From: Ignavibacteria bacterium UBA2373
GTDB lineage: Bacteria; Bacteroidota; Ignavibacteria; Kapaibacteriales; UBA961
NCBI GenBank assembly: GCA_002344005.1
Contig: DDTD01000070.1
Coordinates: forward strand, 1-64,000
Direction: 5' to 3'
Length of the DNA stretch: 64,000 nt
The notes beneath the pieces are model-generated. The model saw only the letters and a list, made by a program, of their open reading frames with translations. It ran no database searches and had not been told where the DNA came from. The translations under genes were made by a program, and so were the position numbers. Numbering within the stretch: position 1 is the stretch's first letter; each line of letters begins with the position of its first letter. This document shows, piece after piece, positions 47,835 through 57,371 of this stretch.

Positions 47835-49802
47835 TTACTGATGTGCTTTTTGTAAGAACTGTATGAAATTTTCTTGATTTGCATCATACGGTGTTTTTGC
47901 TATGAGTTTTTCGTCGGGTGTTACTATGACATAAAGAGGTAATTCCACGGAACCATAGCGTTCTTCTTGCATTTGTTGATTGATCTTATCTTGCGGCACA
48001 TTACGACGATCGGTAAATAAGCGGACTTTAATCATTTTTTCTAATTCTGCCTGCACTTCCTTGCGCGGGAACATATTTTTTTCCATCCAACGGCAATTTG
48101 TGCATGATACGCCGGTAAAGTCAATGAAAAGTGGTTTGCCCGTTTTTTTTGATTCTGCGATTGCTTCCTCATAATTTTCTAACCATCCGTCATGGGTGGC
48201 AGTATTTGTTGTTGCTATACTACTGCTTGCTGTTGCGATGGGTTGATTCGTTGCTTCCACATAGACAAATGGCTCTAAAATACCGACAGAATTTCCTTGC
48301 ATACCACCGATAATAAAAAATGTCACGGTAGCAAAAATTAATGCAAATGTTGCTCTTGGTGAGCCAACAAATTGTAAAGGAGAATCCAATTTTAATCTAT
48401 AGACACCAAGTATATAGAGCGTGATGAGAATACAGCATCCTGCCCATATTGCCAATACTGCTTCACGGGAAATAATTCCCCATCCCAGAACACTGTCTGT
48501 GCGAGCAAAATAGCTCACGGCAAAAGCAATTTCCACAAAACCGAAAACGACTTTAATATTATTCATCCAACCGCCAGCACGGGGTAATTTTGTTAAAAGG
48601 GTTGGCACTAAAGCAAGTAAAAAGAATGGTAAGGCAAAAACCGCAGAATACACAATCATTGCGACAATGGGCTTGAACCATTCACCCCCCGCAGCCATCA
48701 TACTGGTAGTATTGACAAAAGGAACGGTACATGTAAAAGAAGTCATGGAAAATACCATACCCATAATGGCAGAAGCACCGTAGCCGCTTTTTTCATTCGA
48801 TTTTTTATTGAGAGAGTTTATCCAGCTCGAAGGCAATTGTATTTCATACGCTCCGAAAAGATTAAATGAGATAACAAGAAATAATGCAGCCAAAAATAAA
48901 TTAAGCCATGGATTCGATGCAATATCACGTCCGGCGGAAGCTCCGAAAAATATGGCGACTACAACGCCAAAAATGACAAATGTTGCCATAATTCCCAAAG
49001 CATAGACTATGGAATCAATAACAGGTTTTGTATGTTCTTTTTCTGCTCTTTTGGTGAAAAATGATACAGTAATAGGTATCATCGGATATACACATGGCAT
49101 TACCCAAGATAATACTCCCAAGCCGAAAGCGCTTAATAATAAGGTAGCCCATGAAGTATCAGCCGGTTGTTCATTGGTTGATTCTGTAGCTTGTTGAGGC
49201 ATTATTTTTGTTGTACTTTTTTCTTTTTCTGTCATTGGGCTTTCTGATATGGCTGCTACCGCTTGTGTATCTGCTGTGGTGGCGGTATTCGCAGCATCGG
49301 GATTATCAAGAACGGTCAAAGCCACGGTGCCGATATAATCATCGGGAGGTATGCAACTTGCTGTATCGCATAATTGCATGGAAGAAATAATTTTTATCTG
49401 ATATGTACCCGGTTTGGTTGTTGGTTTTACGAGCAAGGGAATCTCGAAAGTCACCATCCCTTCATAGGATTCCGTTTCCATTTCAAAACCGGCATCATAG
49501 TGCTTTTTTCCTTTGGGATCTTTGATAGTGCCATCAAATTGGACGATGTTCTTGGGTTCTATGGAAAACAAGGTAGTGCTTGGACCGATGCCGTCCGCAT
49601 TCAATTGTTCGCGTTGCGGATATGTATGCCAGTGTTTATCCAATTTCAAGATAAACTTTGCCGATGCTTTTTCACCTGCTTTTACCGAAAGTGAGGTCGG
49701 ATTCATCGTCACTGAGGCGTGACGTTTTCTTTCTATTGCCGATGCGGTCATTGTAGAGACAATCACACATACCAGCATGACACTATACCATAAACGATTC
49801 AT
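47835..49802 (-). CDS. dsbD: Thiol:disulfide interchange protein DsbD
   Basis: A 655-residue inner-membrane electron carrier that moves reducing power from cytosolic thioredoxin to the periplasm. Signal peptide (1-22), N-terminal DsbD-alpha-like periplasmic domain (about 25-170), a Ser/Thr/Glu-rich linker, eight-helix membrane domain (about 218-510) with the paired redox cysteines in VMPCVYPMIP and FTCTVPF, and a C-terminal thioredoxin domain (about 540-655) with CTNC. All redox cysteines of the membrane and C-terminal domains are present. trxA and an aminotransferase lie upstream on the same strand, 132 bp away. Identification is secure. Confidence 0.93.
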   Translation of the reverse strand: MNRLWYSVMLVCVIVSTMTASAIERKRHASVTMNPTSLSVKAGEKASAKFILKLDKHWHTYPQREQLNADGIGPSTTLFSIEPKNIVQFDGTIKDPKGKKHYDAGFEMETESYEGMVTFEIPLLVKPTTKPGTYQIKIISSMQLCDTASCIPPDDYIGTVALTVLDNPDAANTATTADTQAVAAISESPMTEKEKSTTKIMPQQATESTNEQPADTSWATLLLSAFGLGVLSWVMPCVYPMIPITVSFFTKRAEKEHTKPVIDSIVYALGIMATFVIFGVVVAIFFGASAGRDIASNPWLNLFLAALFLVISFNLFGAYEIQLPSSWINSLNKKSNEKSGYGASAIMGMVFSMTSFTCTVPFVNTTSMMAAGGEWFKPIVAMIVYSAVFALPFFLLALVPTLLTKLPRAGGWMNNIKVVFGFVEIAFAVSYFARTDSVLGWGIISREAVLAIWAGCCILITLYILGVYRLKLDSPLQFVGSPRATFALIFATVTFFIIGGMQGNSVGILEPFVYVEATNQPIATASSSIATTNTATHDGWLENYEEAIAESKKTGKPLFIDFTGVSCTNCRWMEKNMFPRKEVQAELEKMIKVRLFTDRRNVPQDKINQQMQEERYGSVELPLYVIVTPDEKLIAKTPYDANQENFIQFLQKAHQ

Positions 49803-49934
49803 ATCTGTAAAACGATTAAATGATTATTATTCAACGAAAAACCATGACGGATAAGCAAGCTCCATAAGTGGAGATTATCCATAGTCTGTTCAAAAATAGT
49901 GCTTAATTGTACTATGAAGCAAAAAACAGTGCTT

Positions 49935-50252
49935 TTAGTCAATCAATGGTTCGATGTGTCGGCGAAGTTCCGTGTATGGCATACTGCCGCTTTGTCGCCA
50001 TTGTTGTTTGCCGTTTTTGAATAAGAGTAAGGTGGGGATGGAGCTAATACCGAAATGTTGTGCAATGGCGGGTTTTTCATCAATATTGACTTTGATAACG
50101 GTGAGCTTGCCCGAAAAATCCTTTGCTATCTGCTTGAGTGTGGGTGCAAGAGCATGACATGGTCCGCACCACTCTGCCCAAAAATCTATGAGCACAGGTT
50201 GTGTATGAGTCTGTAGCAAGTCATGTAATGAGGGCGGCAAAGTCGTTTCCAT
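49935..50252 (-). CDS. trxA: Thioredoxin
   Basis: A 105-residue cytosolic thioredoxin with the WAEWCGPCHALAP active site near residue 25-37 and the cis-Pro loop ISSIPTLLLFKNG. ATG 50252 gives the normal length; a longer in-frame start would overlap the preceding aminotransferase gene. It lies 4 bp after that gene and 132 bp before dsbD, which fits as its redox partner. Confidence 0.92.
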   Translation of the reverse strand: METTLPPSLHDLLQTHTQPVLIDFWAEWCGPCHALAPTLKQIAKDFSGKLTVIKVNIDEKPAIAQHFGISSIPTLLLFKNGKQQWRQSGSMPYTELRRHIEPLID

Positions 50253-50256
50253 AGTA

Positions 50257-51423
50257 TTACAAAATTGTTGATAGCTGTGACAAGCGTTCTGCTGCTTTAT
50301 GCAGAGTGTCATCTTGTTTGCAAAAGCAAAAACGTAAAAGTCGGTTTCCTATTTCGGGAGTATGATAAAAGGTTTCCGGTGGAATAGCTGCCACACCAAG
50401 TTCTGTTATCAACTTTTTAGCAAACATCGTGCTTGGCAATGTGGTCACGCCCGATATATCGCATAGAATAAAATAGCTTCCGGCAGGTTTTTGAGGTTGT
50501 AAGCCATATTGCTCCAATACCGAGAAGAGATAATCACGTTTTTTTTGTAAATCAAGGGCGAATTCACGATACAATGTATCATCGGCACTTAAGCCCGCGG
50601 CGGCTGCATATTGAAAAGGAGTAGCACTGGCAAATACGACAAATTGATGAATGCTGCGTAGTGCTTTTTGAAATTCTGCCGACCCTATTGCCCAGCCGAT
50701 TTTCCATCCTGTGGCGGTAAATGTTTTGCCCATACTGCTTATGCGCACTGTTTTGTCGGTCATTGACGCTAATTTTTGCATTGGTACATGGGTTATACCA
50801 TCATAGACGCAATGCTCATAGACCTCATCACAAATGGCAATAGTATGATATTCATTGCATAATTCCGCAATAAATTGTAATTCCTGTAAAGAAAAAACCG
50901 TTCCTGTCGGATTATGGGGTGTATTGATAATTATTGCTTTTGTTTTGGGCGAAAATGCCTGCGCTAATTCCATTGGATTAAAGCTGAAATATGGTGCATG
51001 AAGTGTCACTGCAATGGGAATTCCGCCTGCCATACGAATAGCAGGACAATACGAATCATAATAGGGTTGAAATACGATGACCTCATCGCCGGGATTGATA
51101 ATCGCTAATAATGAGCAAAATAATGCTTCTGTGGCACCGGAAGTAACGGTAATCTCATCATCGGGATCGAACGATAATCCATACCAATGTTCGGAATGAC
51201 GGGCAATAGCATGGCGCAATATTCTTTCACCGCTGCCAATGGCATATTGATTTTTTCCTTGAACTATTGCTTCTATGGCGCTTTGTTTCATAAAATCCGG
51301 TGTGTCATAATCGGGGAAGCCCTGTCCTAAATTTACGGCATCATGCTTCCGTGCAAGCATACTGATTTCCGAGAATATGGATGTGCCCATGCCTTGGGTT
51401 CGTGAAGCAAAAGTAGGTTTCAT
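50257..51423 (-). CDS. Class I PLP-dependent aminotransferase (methionine/kynurenine type)
   Basis: A 388-residue aminotransferase of the fold-type I, YbdL/kynurenine aminotransferase group. Marks are VNLGQGFPDYDTPDF near 30, TSGATEALF near 95, NTPHNPTGTVF near 165, DEVYEHCVYDG near 200 and the PLP lysine in SSMGKTFTATGWKIGW near 230, plus an Arg near 370 (NRLLRFCFCK). It would transfer amino groups between methionine or aromatic amino acids and 2-oxo acids. ATG 51423 is preferred; a start 54 bp upstream adds a non-homologous extension. It is followed by trxA after 4 bp. Confidence 0.9.
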   Translation of the reverse strand: MKPTFASRTQGMGTSIFSEISMLARKHDAVNLGQGFPDYDTPDFMKQSAIEAIVQGKNQYAIGSGERILRHAIARHSEHWYGLSFDPDDEITVTSGATEALFCSLLAIINPGDEVIVFQPYYDSYCPAIRMAGGIPIAVTLHAPYFSFNPMELAQAFSPKTKAIIINTPHNPTGTVFSLQELQFIAELCNEYHTIAICDEVYEHCVYDGITHVPMQKLASMTDKTVRISSMGKTFTATGWKIGWAIGSAEFQKALRSIHQFVVFASATPFQYAAAAGLSADDTLYREFALDLQKKRDYLFSVLEQYGLQPQKPAGSYFILCDISGVTTLPSTMFAKKLITELGVAAIPPETFYHTPEIGNRLLRFCFCKQDDTLHKAAERLSQLSTIL

Positions 51424-51910
51424 AGTTATGTATGGAAAAAATGTCAAAAACCGGAACGAACAAAATTCAGATTGCAAATTACATATTTATGCAGAAATAT
51501 ATGCGGGAAGAGTGGTGTTTTTTTTGTTGATGTGATGTACACAGTGCCGAGTAAAAAATGATTTTATCTGCTGTATAGGTTTTGTATAGGTCGGTTTTTT
51601 GTAAGTCATTGACATATATATATTCGACATCATACTTGTGCATATAATCGTATAACCGATAGCATTATACGTATGGTATAGATTTTATACGTATGGTATA
51701 GATTTTATATAGGTCGGTTTTTCAAGCAGTTGGAATACTTCCACTCAATGTGAAAAAAACTTTTGGCATTGTTTGGAGATATGAAGCAAAAAGTGTATTT
51801 TAGCACCCACAAAAATGACCACGGCTCTTAGAGTGCCATTATACACGTCCGAAACTGTATAAATCCCGCGCTTTACCACCGTAGTTGTATTCATATTTTT
51901 CACATTTTTA
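51424..51910. other. Long AT-rich control region upstream of Cys-rich gene
   Basis: About 490 bases with no gene. It holds the direct and inverted repeats described in the next entry and poly-T tracts, and separates the divergent aminotransferase and Cys-rich genes. Promoters for both must lie here, but I cannot place them with confidence. Confidence 0.5.
51573..51724. promoter_or_regulatory. Cluster of TATACG/TATAGGTCGG repeats, possible operators
   Basis: TATAGGTCGGTTTTT occurs at about 51585-51599 and again at 51709-51723. Between them are two tandem 20-bp copies of ATACGTATGGTATAGATTTT (51667-51706) and an inverted pair CGTATAA (51649-51655) / TTATACG (51665-51671). Repeated palindromic TATACGTAT words resemble clustered binding sites for a regulator. 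Function is inferred. Confidence 0.5.
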
Positions 51911-51926
51911 AAGGAGTTCTTTTATG
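51911..51926 (+). promoter_or_regulatory. Strong ribosome site with ATG ahead of G tract
   Basis: AAGGAG at 51911-51916 lies 7 bases before ATG 51924, one of the best Shine-Dalgarno sites in the window. From this ATG the frame runs into the 11-G tract and, as read, stops at 52065-52067 after 47 codons. One G fewer (or two more) would join it to the signal peptide and body of the Cys-rich protein. Confidence 0.75.
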
Positions 51927-51965
51927 AACACTTCAGTTCTTCCTTCTCGTACGCGCGAGAAACTC

Positions 51966-51976
51966 GGGGGGGGGGG
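51966..51976 (+). repeat. Homopolymeric G tract of 11
   Basis: Eleven consecutive G inside the 5' coding part. Such tracts slip during replication. With 10 or 13 G the ATG at 51924 reads through into the secreted protein; with 11 or 12 it does not. A sequencing or assembly length error is an alternative. Confidence 0.85.
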
Positions 51977-51993
51977 TAAACCTTCTCCGCAAT

Positions 51994-52563
51994 GTGAGCA
52001 TATCTGTCATTATGCTCATTGCTCTTTTGTTGCCTTCACGTTCAATGGCACAACAAACATTATGTAATTCTTGTCCGCCGGACAATATTGGTATATGGCC
52101 CGGCTTGCCATGGATCAATCATGGATGTGTGGACTTTCCTATTACAGTGCAAGGAGTTACCTGTATGTGGCGTGTTTGCTATTGTTATCGTACTTCGGGC
52201 ATTGTAAGCCCAAATGAGTTTACGGAAGTGTATATTTGTTCTGCACAAACATTAGTTCCCTGTGAGCTCGAACTCACACCAACGGACATGATAACAATAG
52301 GTGGTAGAGAACTATTAAGGCAGAATCCTGCCGGAAATCTTCCCTGTCCTCCCTGTCCGCCGGCACAAACAAATTATAGAGTATATTGGACAAGTTGCAA
52401 ACATGAAACTACCGGTTTATTCTGTAATAGCTTGGATGCTTTATGCGGTGAAGAATTTAAGATTTGCTGCGATCCATTAACAGGTGCTCGCTATACACTG
52501 TTTACAGGTAATGTTCAGATAGGTGGTACTTGCCCGACCGGTTGCAAGCAAGAATGTCCATAA
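51994..52563 (+). CDS. Cys-rich secreted protein, probably phase-variable
   Basis: The intact frame (189 codons from GTG 51994; full-length gene likely 51924-52563) encodes a hydrophobic signal segment (SVIMLIALLLPSRSMAQ) followed by about 170 residues with 18 cysteines, including CPPCPP and CC, so disulfide-rich. The GTG lacks a ribosome site and positive N-terminal residues, whereas the ATG at 51924 has AAGGAG and would supply a charged n-region (PSRTREK, LLRN) if the G tract were one shorter. The family is not recognised. A strong terminator follows. Export by Sec and disulfide formation, perhaps helped by nearby dsbD, is inferred. Confidence 0.75.
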   Translation: MSISVIMLIALLLPSRSMAQQTLCNSCPPDNIGIWPGLPWINHGCVDFPITVQGVTCMWRVCYCYRTSGIVSPNEFTEVYICSAQTLVPCELELTPTDMITIGGRELLRQNPAGNLPCPPCPPAQTNYRVYWTSCKHETTGLFCNSLDALCGEEFKICCDPLTGARYTLFTGNVQIGGTCPTGCKQECP

Positions 52564-52581
52564 AAATACCTTTACTATTTA

Positions 52582-52620
52582 TACCGTCATAATTGAAAAT
52601 TATGACGGTAATTATTTTTT
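52582..52620 (+). terminator. Rho-independent terminator of Cys-rich gene
   Basis: TACCGTCATAATT-gaa-AATTATGACGGTA, a 13-bp perfect stem, followed by ATTATTTTTT, 19 bases behind the stop and 14 bases before the next ATG. It makes the Cys-rich gene a separate unit. Confidence 0.92.
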
Positions 52621-52633
52621 AATACAACACTAT

Positions 52634-54961
52634 ATGAAAAATGTACTTTATTCATGGTTTGCGGTGATTATATGTATATATTCTTCGCTGCAATTATCTG
52701 CGCAAGAGTTTTCTGAAAAAAATATCCTTTCAGATTTTACAACTTGTTGTGCAATAAATGATTCATGCTATTATGTAGGTGGTTTATACGGGGCATTATT
52801 ACAAAGTACAGATTATGGTAATTCATGGAATTCTATACATATACCTTACACGATTACCCATATAAAAACACTCGATTTTTTTGATAATAATCAAGGAATT
52901 CTTGGTGATGTTAATGGTAATATTGCCCTCACATTTGATGGAGGTAAAGAATGGGCAGTGCAAAAGATTGGTGATTCCACAATTCATGCAGTGCAATGGC
53001 TCAATGCACAATCCATTATTGTACTGTCAGCCAATGGAAAACTCTATTATACTGAGAATAGTGGAAATACATGGAATACCGTATTTTCTATTTCAGGATT
53101 GCATTGTAATACTTTTTATACAACCAATGATGCTTGGTATATACTTGCGGACAAAGGTAAGATTTTTCGCAGTTCCAATAATGGCAAAGCATGGGATACA
53201 GTCATATCCGGTCCTGACTATGCACAATTTCTTTCTATGAGCTTTATTAATGATAATGATGGAATAGCAATTGGTTATACGGCTACTATGGATTTCGACT
53301 CTAAGCCGGTTGTTATAATGCAAACTAAGGATAATGGCAACACTTGGCAGAAAAGTCCTATTGCCGATGCAATAAAACAATATTATTATTCGACTGCTGC
53401 CAAAATTATTTATAGAAAAGACAGTAATAATGCGTTTATTTTGTTGAGTTCCAAATTTATTGCTCGCACTACTGATGCCGGTAATTCATGGAAACTTGAT
53501 ACCATTAAATTTTCAAATGTATATAAAGGTAAATTTCATGTTACTTTTGGGTATGGTAATAGAGGACTTGATATAACAAAAAACGGTTATGGATTAGTCG
53601 TAGGAACGGATCATGGAATATTAACGACAACAGATTATGGATTAACATGGCGAGAAAGGAGTTATGCTGCACTATCTTCATCTTCGGGAAGTAGGTTTAT
53701 ATATCATATAGCTCGTCAAAACGGCACAACATTATTTATGGCTGGCGAAAGAGTTGGATTATTCGAATCACATAATAATGGGCAAACGTGGTTATACCGT
53801 TATCCTAATAAAGACACTATTGGCAATGGTACAGGTAGTAATTTAACGTATATCCATTTTTCATCACCCAGTCATGGTTTTGCTGTGGGTGAACTATTTG
53901 CTTCTCCGGCATCGTTGAAACGTATTATTCTTCATACACAAGACGGTGGAAAAACATGGTGGAACAGAGGTACAATTTTTGCAAGTATAGGACATTTTAT
54001 TTCCCCACAAACGGGATTTCTTATTGGTGATTCTACATTGTACAAAACGACCGATGGTGGAAATACATGGAGTCAAAAACAATTACCGAACAATAATTAT
54101 TCAAAGCTACATTTTTTTACGGAAGATGAAGGAATAGTATTATCAGTAAAAGTGGGTGTTCCAACAAAAGATACGATAAATTTTCCATTTAAATCAAAAA
54201 CTGTTTTTTCTGTGCTACGTACAAAGGACGGCTTTCAATCATGGGATACACTTTATACGGAAGCACGTCCCGACAGATCGGTTTCCTCAATGAAATGGAT
54301 TGATAAAAGCACAGGATTTATACTCGCCGGAAATCAGATATTACGGACAATAGATGGCGGAAATAAATGGGATGTGATACATAACTCTTCCATTAAAACA
54401 CTAAGAAATATAGATTTTTTCCATGAGAAAGTCGGTATAGCTTTAGGTAATAATGATACGATATTAATAACAACCGATGGTGGAACAACATGGAATAAAC
54501 AATATATATTTGTAGCTCCGCATTATTATTCATATATGAATGATTTTAAATTATCATACAGCAGGATATTTATTATAGATGATAGTCTTGCATTTTTATC
54601 AGGTAATCACCGTTTAATGCGTATTATATTGCCGAAAGCATTGCGTAAAGTACAAACAGGCATAGCAGAAGGTGGTTCATATCATCCTAATTTATATATC
54701 AAAGTATTGCCCCATCCTTCACGCGGTGCCTCGCAATTGCATCTGTATGGTTTATATGTTGATAAAGCAGTCGTTCCGAAGCTGAGAATTTATAATATTT
54801 TCGGTTCTATGGTTGCCGATATATCGCAACAAGCAGCAATGTCGAGTAATGGTTCATTATCCACAATACCCGTGCCTGATAGTTTACCGACAGGAGTGTA
54901 TATAGCTGAAATGATAGTTGGCAAATATTCGACATCCGTATCATTTATTGTAGAAAAATAA
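52634..54961 (+). CDS. BNR/Ycf48-type repeat surface protein, T9SS
   Basis: A 775-residue exported protein with signal peptide (ending LQLSAQ) and many BNR/Asp-box-like repeats (TDYGNSW, TFDGGKEW, TENSGNTW, SSNNGKAW, TKDNGNTW, TTDAGNSW, TTDGGNTW, TIDGGNKW, TTDGGTTW) spread over about 35-670, indicating one or two beta propellers like sortilin or Ycf48 proteins. The last 85 residues (VLPHPSRGASQLHL ... PTGVYIAEMIVG) form a T9SS sorting domain. No sialidase active site was recognised. ATG 52634 is preferred because it starts the signal peptide; an upstream frame would overlap the Cys-rich gene. Likely surface binding function. Confidence 0.85.
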   Translation: MKNVLYSWFAVIICIYSSLQLSAQEFSEKNILSDFTTCCAINDSCYYVGGLYGALLQSTDYGNSWNSIHIPYTITHIKTLDFFDNNQGILGDVNGNIALTFDGGKEWAVQKIGDSTIHAVQWLNAQSIIVLSANGKLYYTENSGNTWNTVFSISGLHCNTFYTTNDAWYILADKGKIFRSSNNGKAWDTVISGPDYAQFLSMSFINDNDGIAIGYTATMDFDSKPVVIMQTKDNGNTWQKSPIADAIKQYYYSTAAKIIYRKDSNNAFILLSSKFIARTTDAGNSWKLDTIKFSNVYKGKFHVTFGYGNRGLDITKNGYGLVVGTDHGILTTTDYGLTWRERSYAALSSSSGSRFIYHIARQNGTTLFMAGERVGLFESHNNGQTWLYRYPNKDTIGNGTGSNLTYIHFSSPSHGFAVGELFASPASLKRIILHTQDGGKTWWNRGTIFASIGHFISPQTGFLIGDSTLYKTTDGGNTWSQKQLPNNNYSKLHFFTEDEGIVLSVKVGVPTKDTINFPFKSKTVFSVLRTKDGFQSWDTLYTEARPDRSVSSMKWIDKSTGFILAGNQILRTIDGGNKWDVIHNSSIKTLRNIDFFHEKVGIALGNNDTILITTDGGTTWNKQYIFVAPHYYSYMNDFKLSYSRIFIIDDSLAFLSGNHRLMRIILPKALRKVQTGIAEGGSYHPNLYIKVLPHPSRGASQLHLYGLYVDKAVVPKLRIYNIFGSMVADISQQAAMSSNGSLSTIPVPDSLPTGVYIAEMIVGKYSTSVSFIVEK

Positions 54962-55000
54962 AACCCATCCACAAGGGCTTTTTCAAGCCCTTGTGGGTTT
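54962..55000. terminator. Strong hairpin terminator between convergent genes
   Basis: AAACCCATCCACAAGGGCTT-tttc-AAGCCCTTGTGGGTTT directly behind the stop of the BNR gene. A T-rich tract follows on the minus strand, so it can also stop dnaB transcription. Confidence 0.82.
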
Positions 55001-55084
55001 ATAATAAAGTATATTTGATGATAATGTTCGGATATGATGTGTTCGTATCAATGATGTAAGTACAAAAAATTGATTGATACAGTA

Positions 55085-56569
55085 TTAAAAAGCCACATCG
55101 TCATAGGAAGTATTGCCATAAGCGGGCGGTAAATCATGGCGAAGCGATAAATTTTCAAAACGTGCCAATTCTTTCAAAAAAGCAAGTCGCACTTCGCCTG
55201 TACTGCCATTTCTTTGTTTACCGATAATGATTTCTGCTGTTCCTTCGGTTGGTGCGCCATCATCATAAGTTGTAATGCCATAATATTCTCGTCTATTGAC
55301 AAACATCACGACATCGGCATCCTGCTCAATAGAGCCGGATTCACGTAAATCGGAAAGCATGGGGGTTTTATCTGCACGAGCTTCAACACCCCGATTAAGC
55401 TGAGCCAAAGCAATAATGGGAATATCTAATTCTTTGGCAATTTGTTTGAGCGAGCGTGAAATAATCGAAATTTCTCGTTCACGGCTTTCTGCTTTGGGCG
55501 ATGACATAAGCTGCAAATAATCCACGACCACCAATTGAATATTATGCTCTGCTTTTAATCGTCTGCATTTTGCTCTCATTTCCATAATGGAAAGCGATGG
55601 ACTATCATCAATAAAAATAGGCGATTCAGCCAAACGATTAATGGCATCGAGAATTTTGGGCATCATGTCTTGCGATAATTTACCGCCCCGAAATCGAGAT
55701 AAATTAATTTGTGATTCGGCAGCAAGCAAACGCTGCATGAGTTGTGTTGCCGCCATCTCAAGCGAAAAAATAGCAACAGGTTGCTCATAGACAATAGCAG
55801 CATTGCGACATAAGGATAATGCTAAAGCTGTTTTACCCATGGAAGGACGAGCAGCCAAGACAATAAAATCGGATTTTTGTAAACCGGAAAGCATTTCATC
55901 CAATTTGGTGAATCCCGTGGGTATGCCTGTGATACCGCTATGTTCGCCTTTATTTAACATCTCCGAGATGAAAGCAAAAGTCTTATGGGCAAGGTCATTC
56001 ATGGTTAAAAAACCTCGCCGCAATCGTTTCTCGGCTATGTCGAAAATCTGTGCTTCGGCTTTATCAATTTCTTCTAAGGCATCGGTAGTATCATCATAAC
56101 AGCGTGATAAAATTTCACCTGCTGTGCTGATAAGTGAACGTTTGAGCCAGCGTTCTTGTACTATACGGCAATGATGCTCTATATTGGATGCCGTGGGCGA
56201 ACTCATATTCAATTCGGTCAAATAAAATGAGCCGCCAACTTGTTCTAAAAGCCCGCGACGCCGCAATTCTTCGGAAAGAGTGAGTAAATCAATTTCCACC
56301 CGCCGTTCAAATAATCCCAGCATGGCTTCATAGATACGCTTATGGGAATCACGATAGAAATAATCGGATTGGATAATCTCGATGGCTTTGGCAACGGCTG
56401 CAGTATCCAACATCATGGAACCCAAGACAGCCATCTCCGCTTCCAAAGAGTGGGGCGGCATTTTGCCTTGCTGTACGCTGATATCCGATGCTGTCTGTTT
56501 ACCTTCAGCCGACTTTTTACGTGGTGCGGTAAGGGTATTGAACCACTTAGTGCCTTCTTCTTCGCGCAT
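55085..56569 (-). CDS. dnaB: Replicative DNA helicase DnaB
   Basis: A 494-residue hexameric replication-fork helicase. The N-terminal primase-interaction domain starts PPHSLEAEMAVLGSMMLD near 37, the RecA-like motor has Walker A AARPSMGKTALALS near 235, the Walker B/H2 region VVVDYLQLMSS near 340, and DLRESGSIEQDADVVMFVNR near 400. Length is slightly above the usual 450-470 because of a short N-terminal tail. ATG 56569 is preferred; a longer frame would overlap the exonuclease gene. No intein or insertion is seen. Confidence 0.95.
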   Translation of the reverse strand: MREEEGTKWFNTLTAPRKKSAEGKQTASDISVQQGKMPPHSLEAEMAVLGSMMLDTAAVAKAIEIIQSDYFYRDSHKRIYEAMLGLFERRVEIDLLTLSEELRRRGLLEQVGGSFYLTELNMSSPTASNIEHHCRIVQERWLKRSLISTAGEILSRCYDDTTDALEEIDKAEAQIFDIAEKRLRRGFLTMNDLAHKTFAFISEMLNKGEHSGITGIPTGFTKLDEMLSGLQKSDFIVLAARPSMGKTALALSLCRNAAIVYEQPVAIFSLEMAATQLMQRLLAAESQINLSRFRGGKLSQDMMPKILDAINRLAESPIFIDDSPSLSIMEMRAKCRRLKAEHNIQLVVVDYLQLMSSPKAESREREISIISRSLKQIAKELDIPIIALAQLNRGVEARADKTPMLSDLRESGSIEQDADVVMFVNRREYYGITTYDDGAPTEGTAEIIIGKQRNGSTGEVRLAFLKELARFENLSLRHDLPPAYGNTSYDDVAF

Positions 56570-56627
56570 AATACTGATGATGTTCCGATAAAGAAATAGT
56601 TTTGTACAAAAATAGGTATATGGAGGG

Positions 56628-57371
56628 TTATTGGCTAAATTTAAGATATTCAGCCCAGACACAATAGAGTTTCCATGTGGCTTGCACATCGCGCAAACAG
56701 TATTCTGCAATTTCCATTAACTGCCCTTGTGCATAGAGTTCGCCCACTTTAGAGCCATCCACACCTTCGGATTTGGGTGAAGTAATGCCAAAAGCTTTTG
56801 TATAAAAATCGAAGTTATAGCGTTTCATCGGACCATACGAAGAACGCTCATAAAATGTAAGCTCATCAATGAGGTCGGTGTGATTGCGATAGTTAAAGCG
56901 CGATCCTTCCATTAAGTTGCGCGAAGGATGAAGCCGTAACAAAGCGGAACGTAACATAATGAACGGCGAATCGAAGTTACGACCATTGAATGAAATCAAA
57001 TGAGCGTTTTTGTATTTATCTAAAGCATTCCAAAATCGTTGAATAGCCGAGCGTTCATTGCAACATACTATCTTGATGCCACCCTCGTTTGTCGTCAATG
57101 GCACATAGTCGCCATCGGGTAGGGAGTCATCAGTAACGAATGCGCCGCGGAACACTTCCACAAGGTCATTATCCTTGGTTTCTTCAAAGATGATAAGCCC
57201 GACACATACTATTTTGGCAGTAAGAGGTGACAAAGCCATTTCCCCGATTTTTTTGTCTTTTTCTTCATCGGTTGTTGCTCCACGTACAAGATATTCACGC
57301 TGTGTTTCGTCAAAATCTGCGTATGGCAAAGCTACCGTTTCAAAATCGAAAATGATATGGTGTTTACTCAT
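56628..57371 (-). CDS. PolB-like 3'-5' exonuclease
   Basis: A 247-residue DEDD-type exonuclease of the family related to the proofreading domain of DNA polymerase B. Exo I is FDFETVALPY (near 7-16), Exo II ISFNGRNFDSPFIM near 126-139, and Exo III YCLRDVQATWKLY near 222. It starts at ATG 57371 with a sequence matching other family members (MSKHHIIFDFET). It is 58 bp upstream of dnaB on the same strand, so a link to replication or repair is plausible. Confidence 0.88.
   Translation of the reverse strand: MSKHHIIFDFETVALPYADFDETQREYLVRGATTDEEKDKKIGEMALSPLTAKIVCVGLIIFEETKDNDLVEVFRGAFVTDDSLPDGDYVPLTTNEGGIKIVCCNERSAIQRFWNALDKYKNAHLISFNGRNFDSPFIMLRSALLRLHPSRNLMEGSRFNYRNHTDLIDELTFYERSSYGPMKRYNFDFYTKAFGITSPKSEGVDGSKVGELYAQGQLMEIAEYCLRDVQATWKLYCVWAEYLKFSQ

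Noticed and set aside
52634..54961. Sialidase assignment for the BNR-repeat protein
   Set aside because: Asp-box repeats alone are shared with sortilin, Ycf48 and other propellers; no sialidase arginine triad or FRIP motif was seen.
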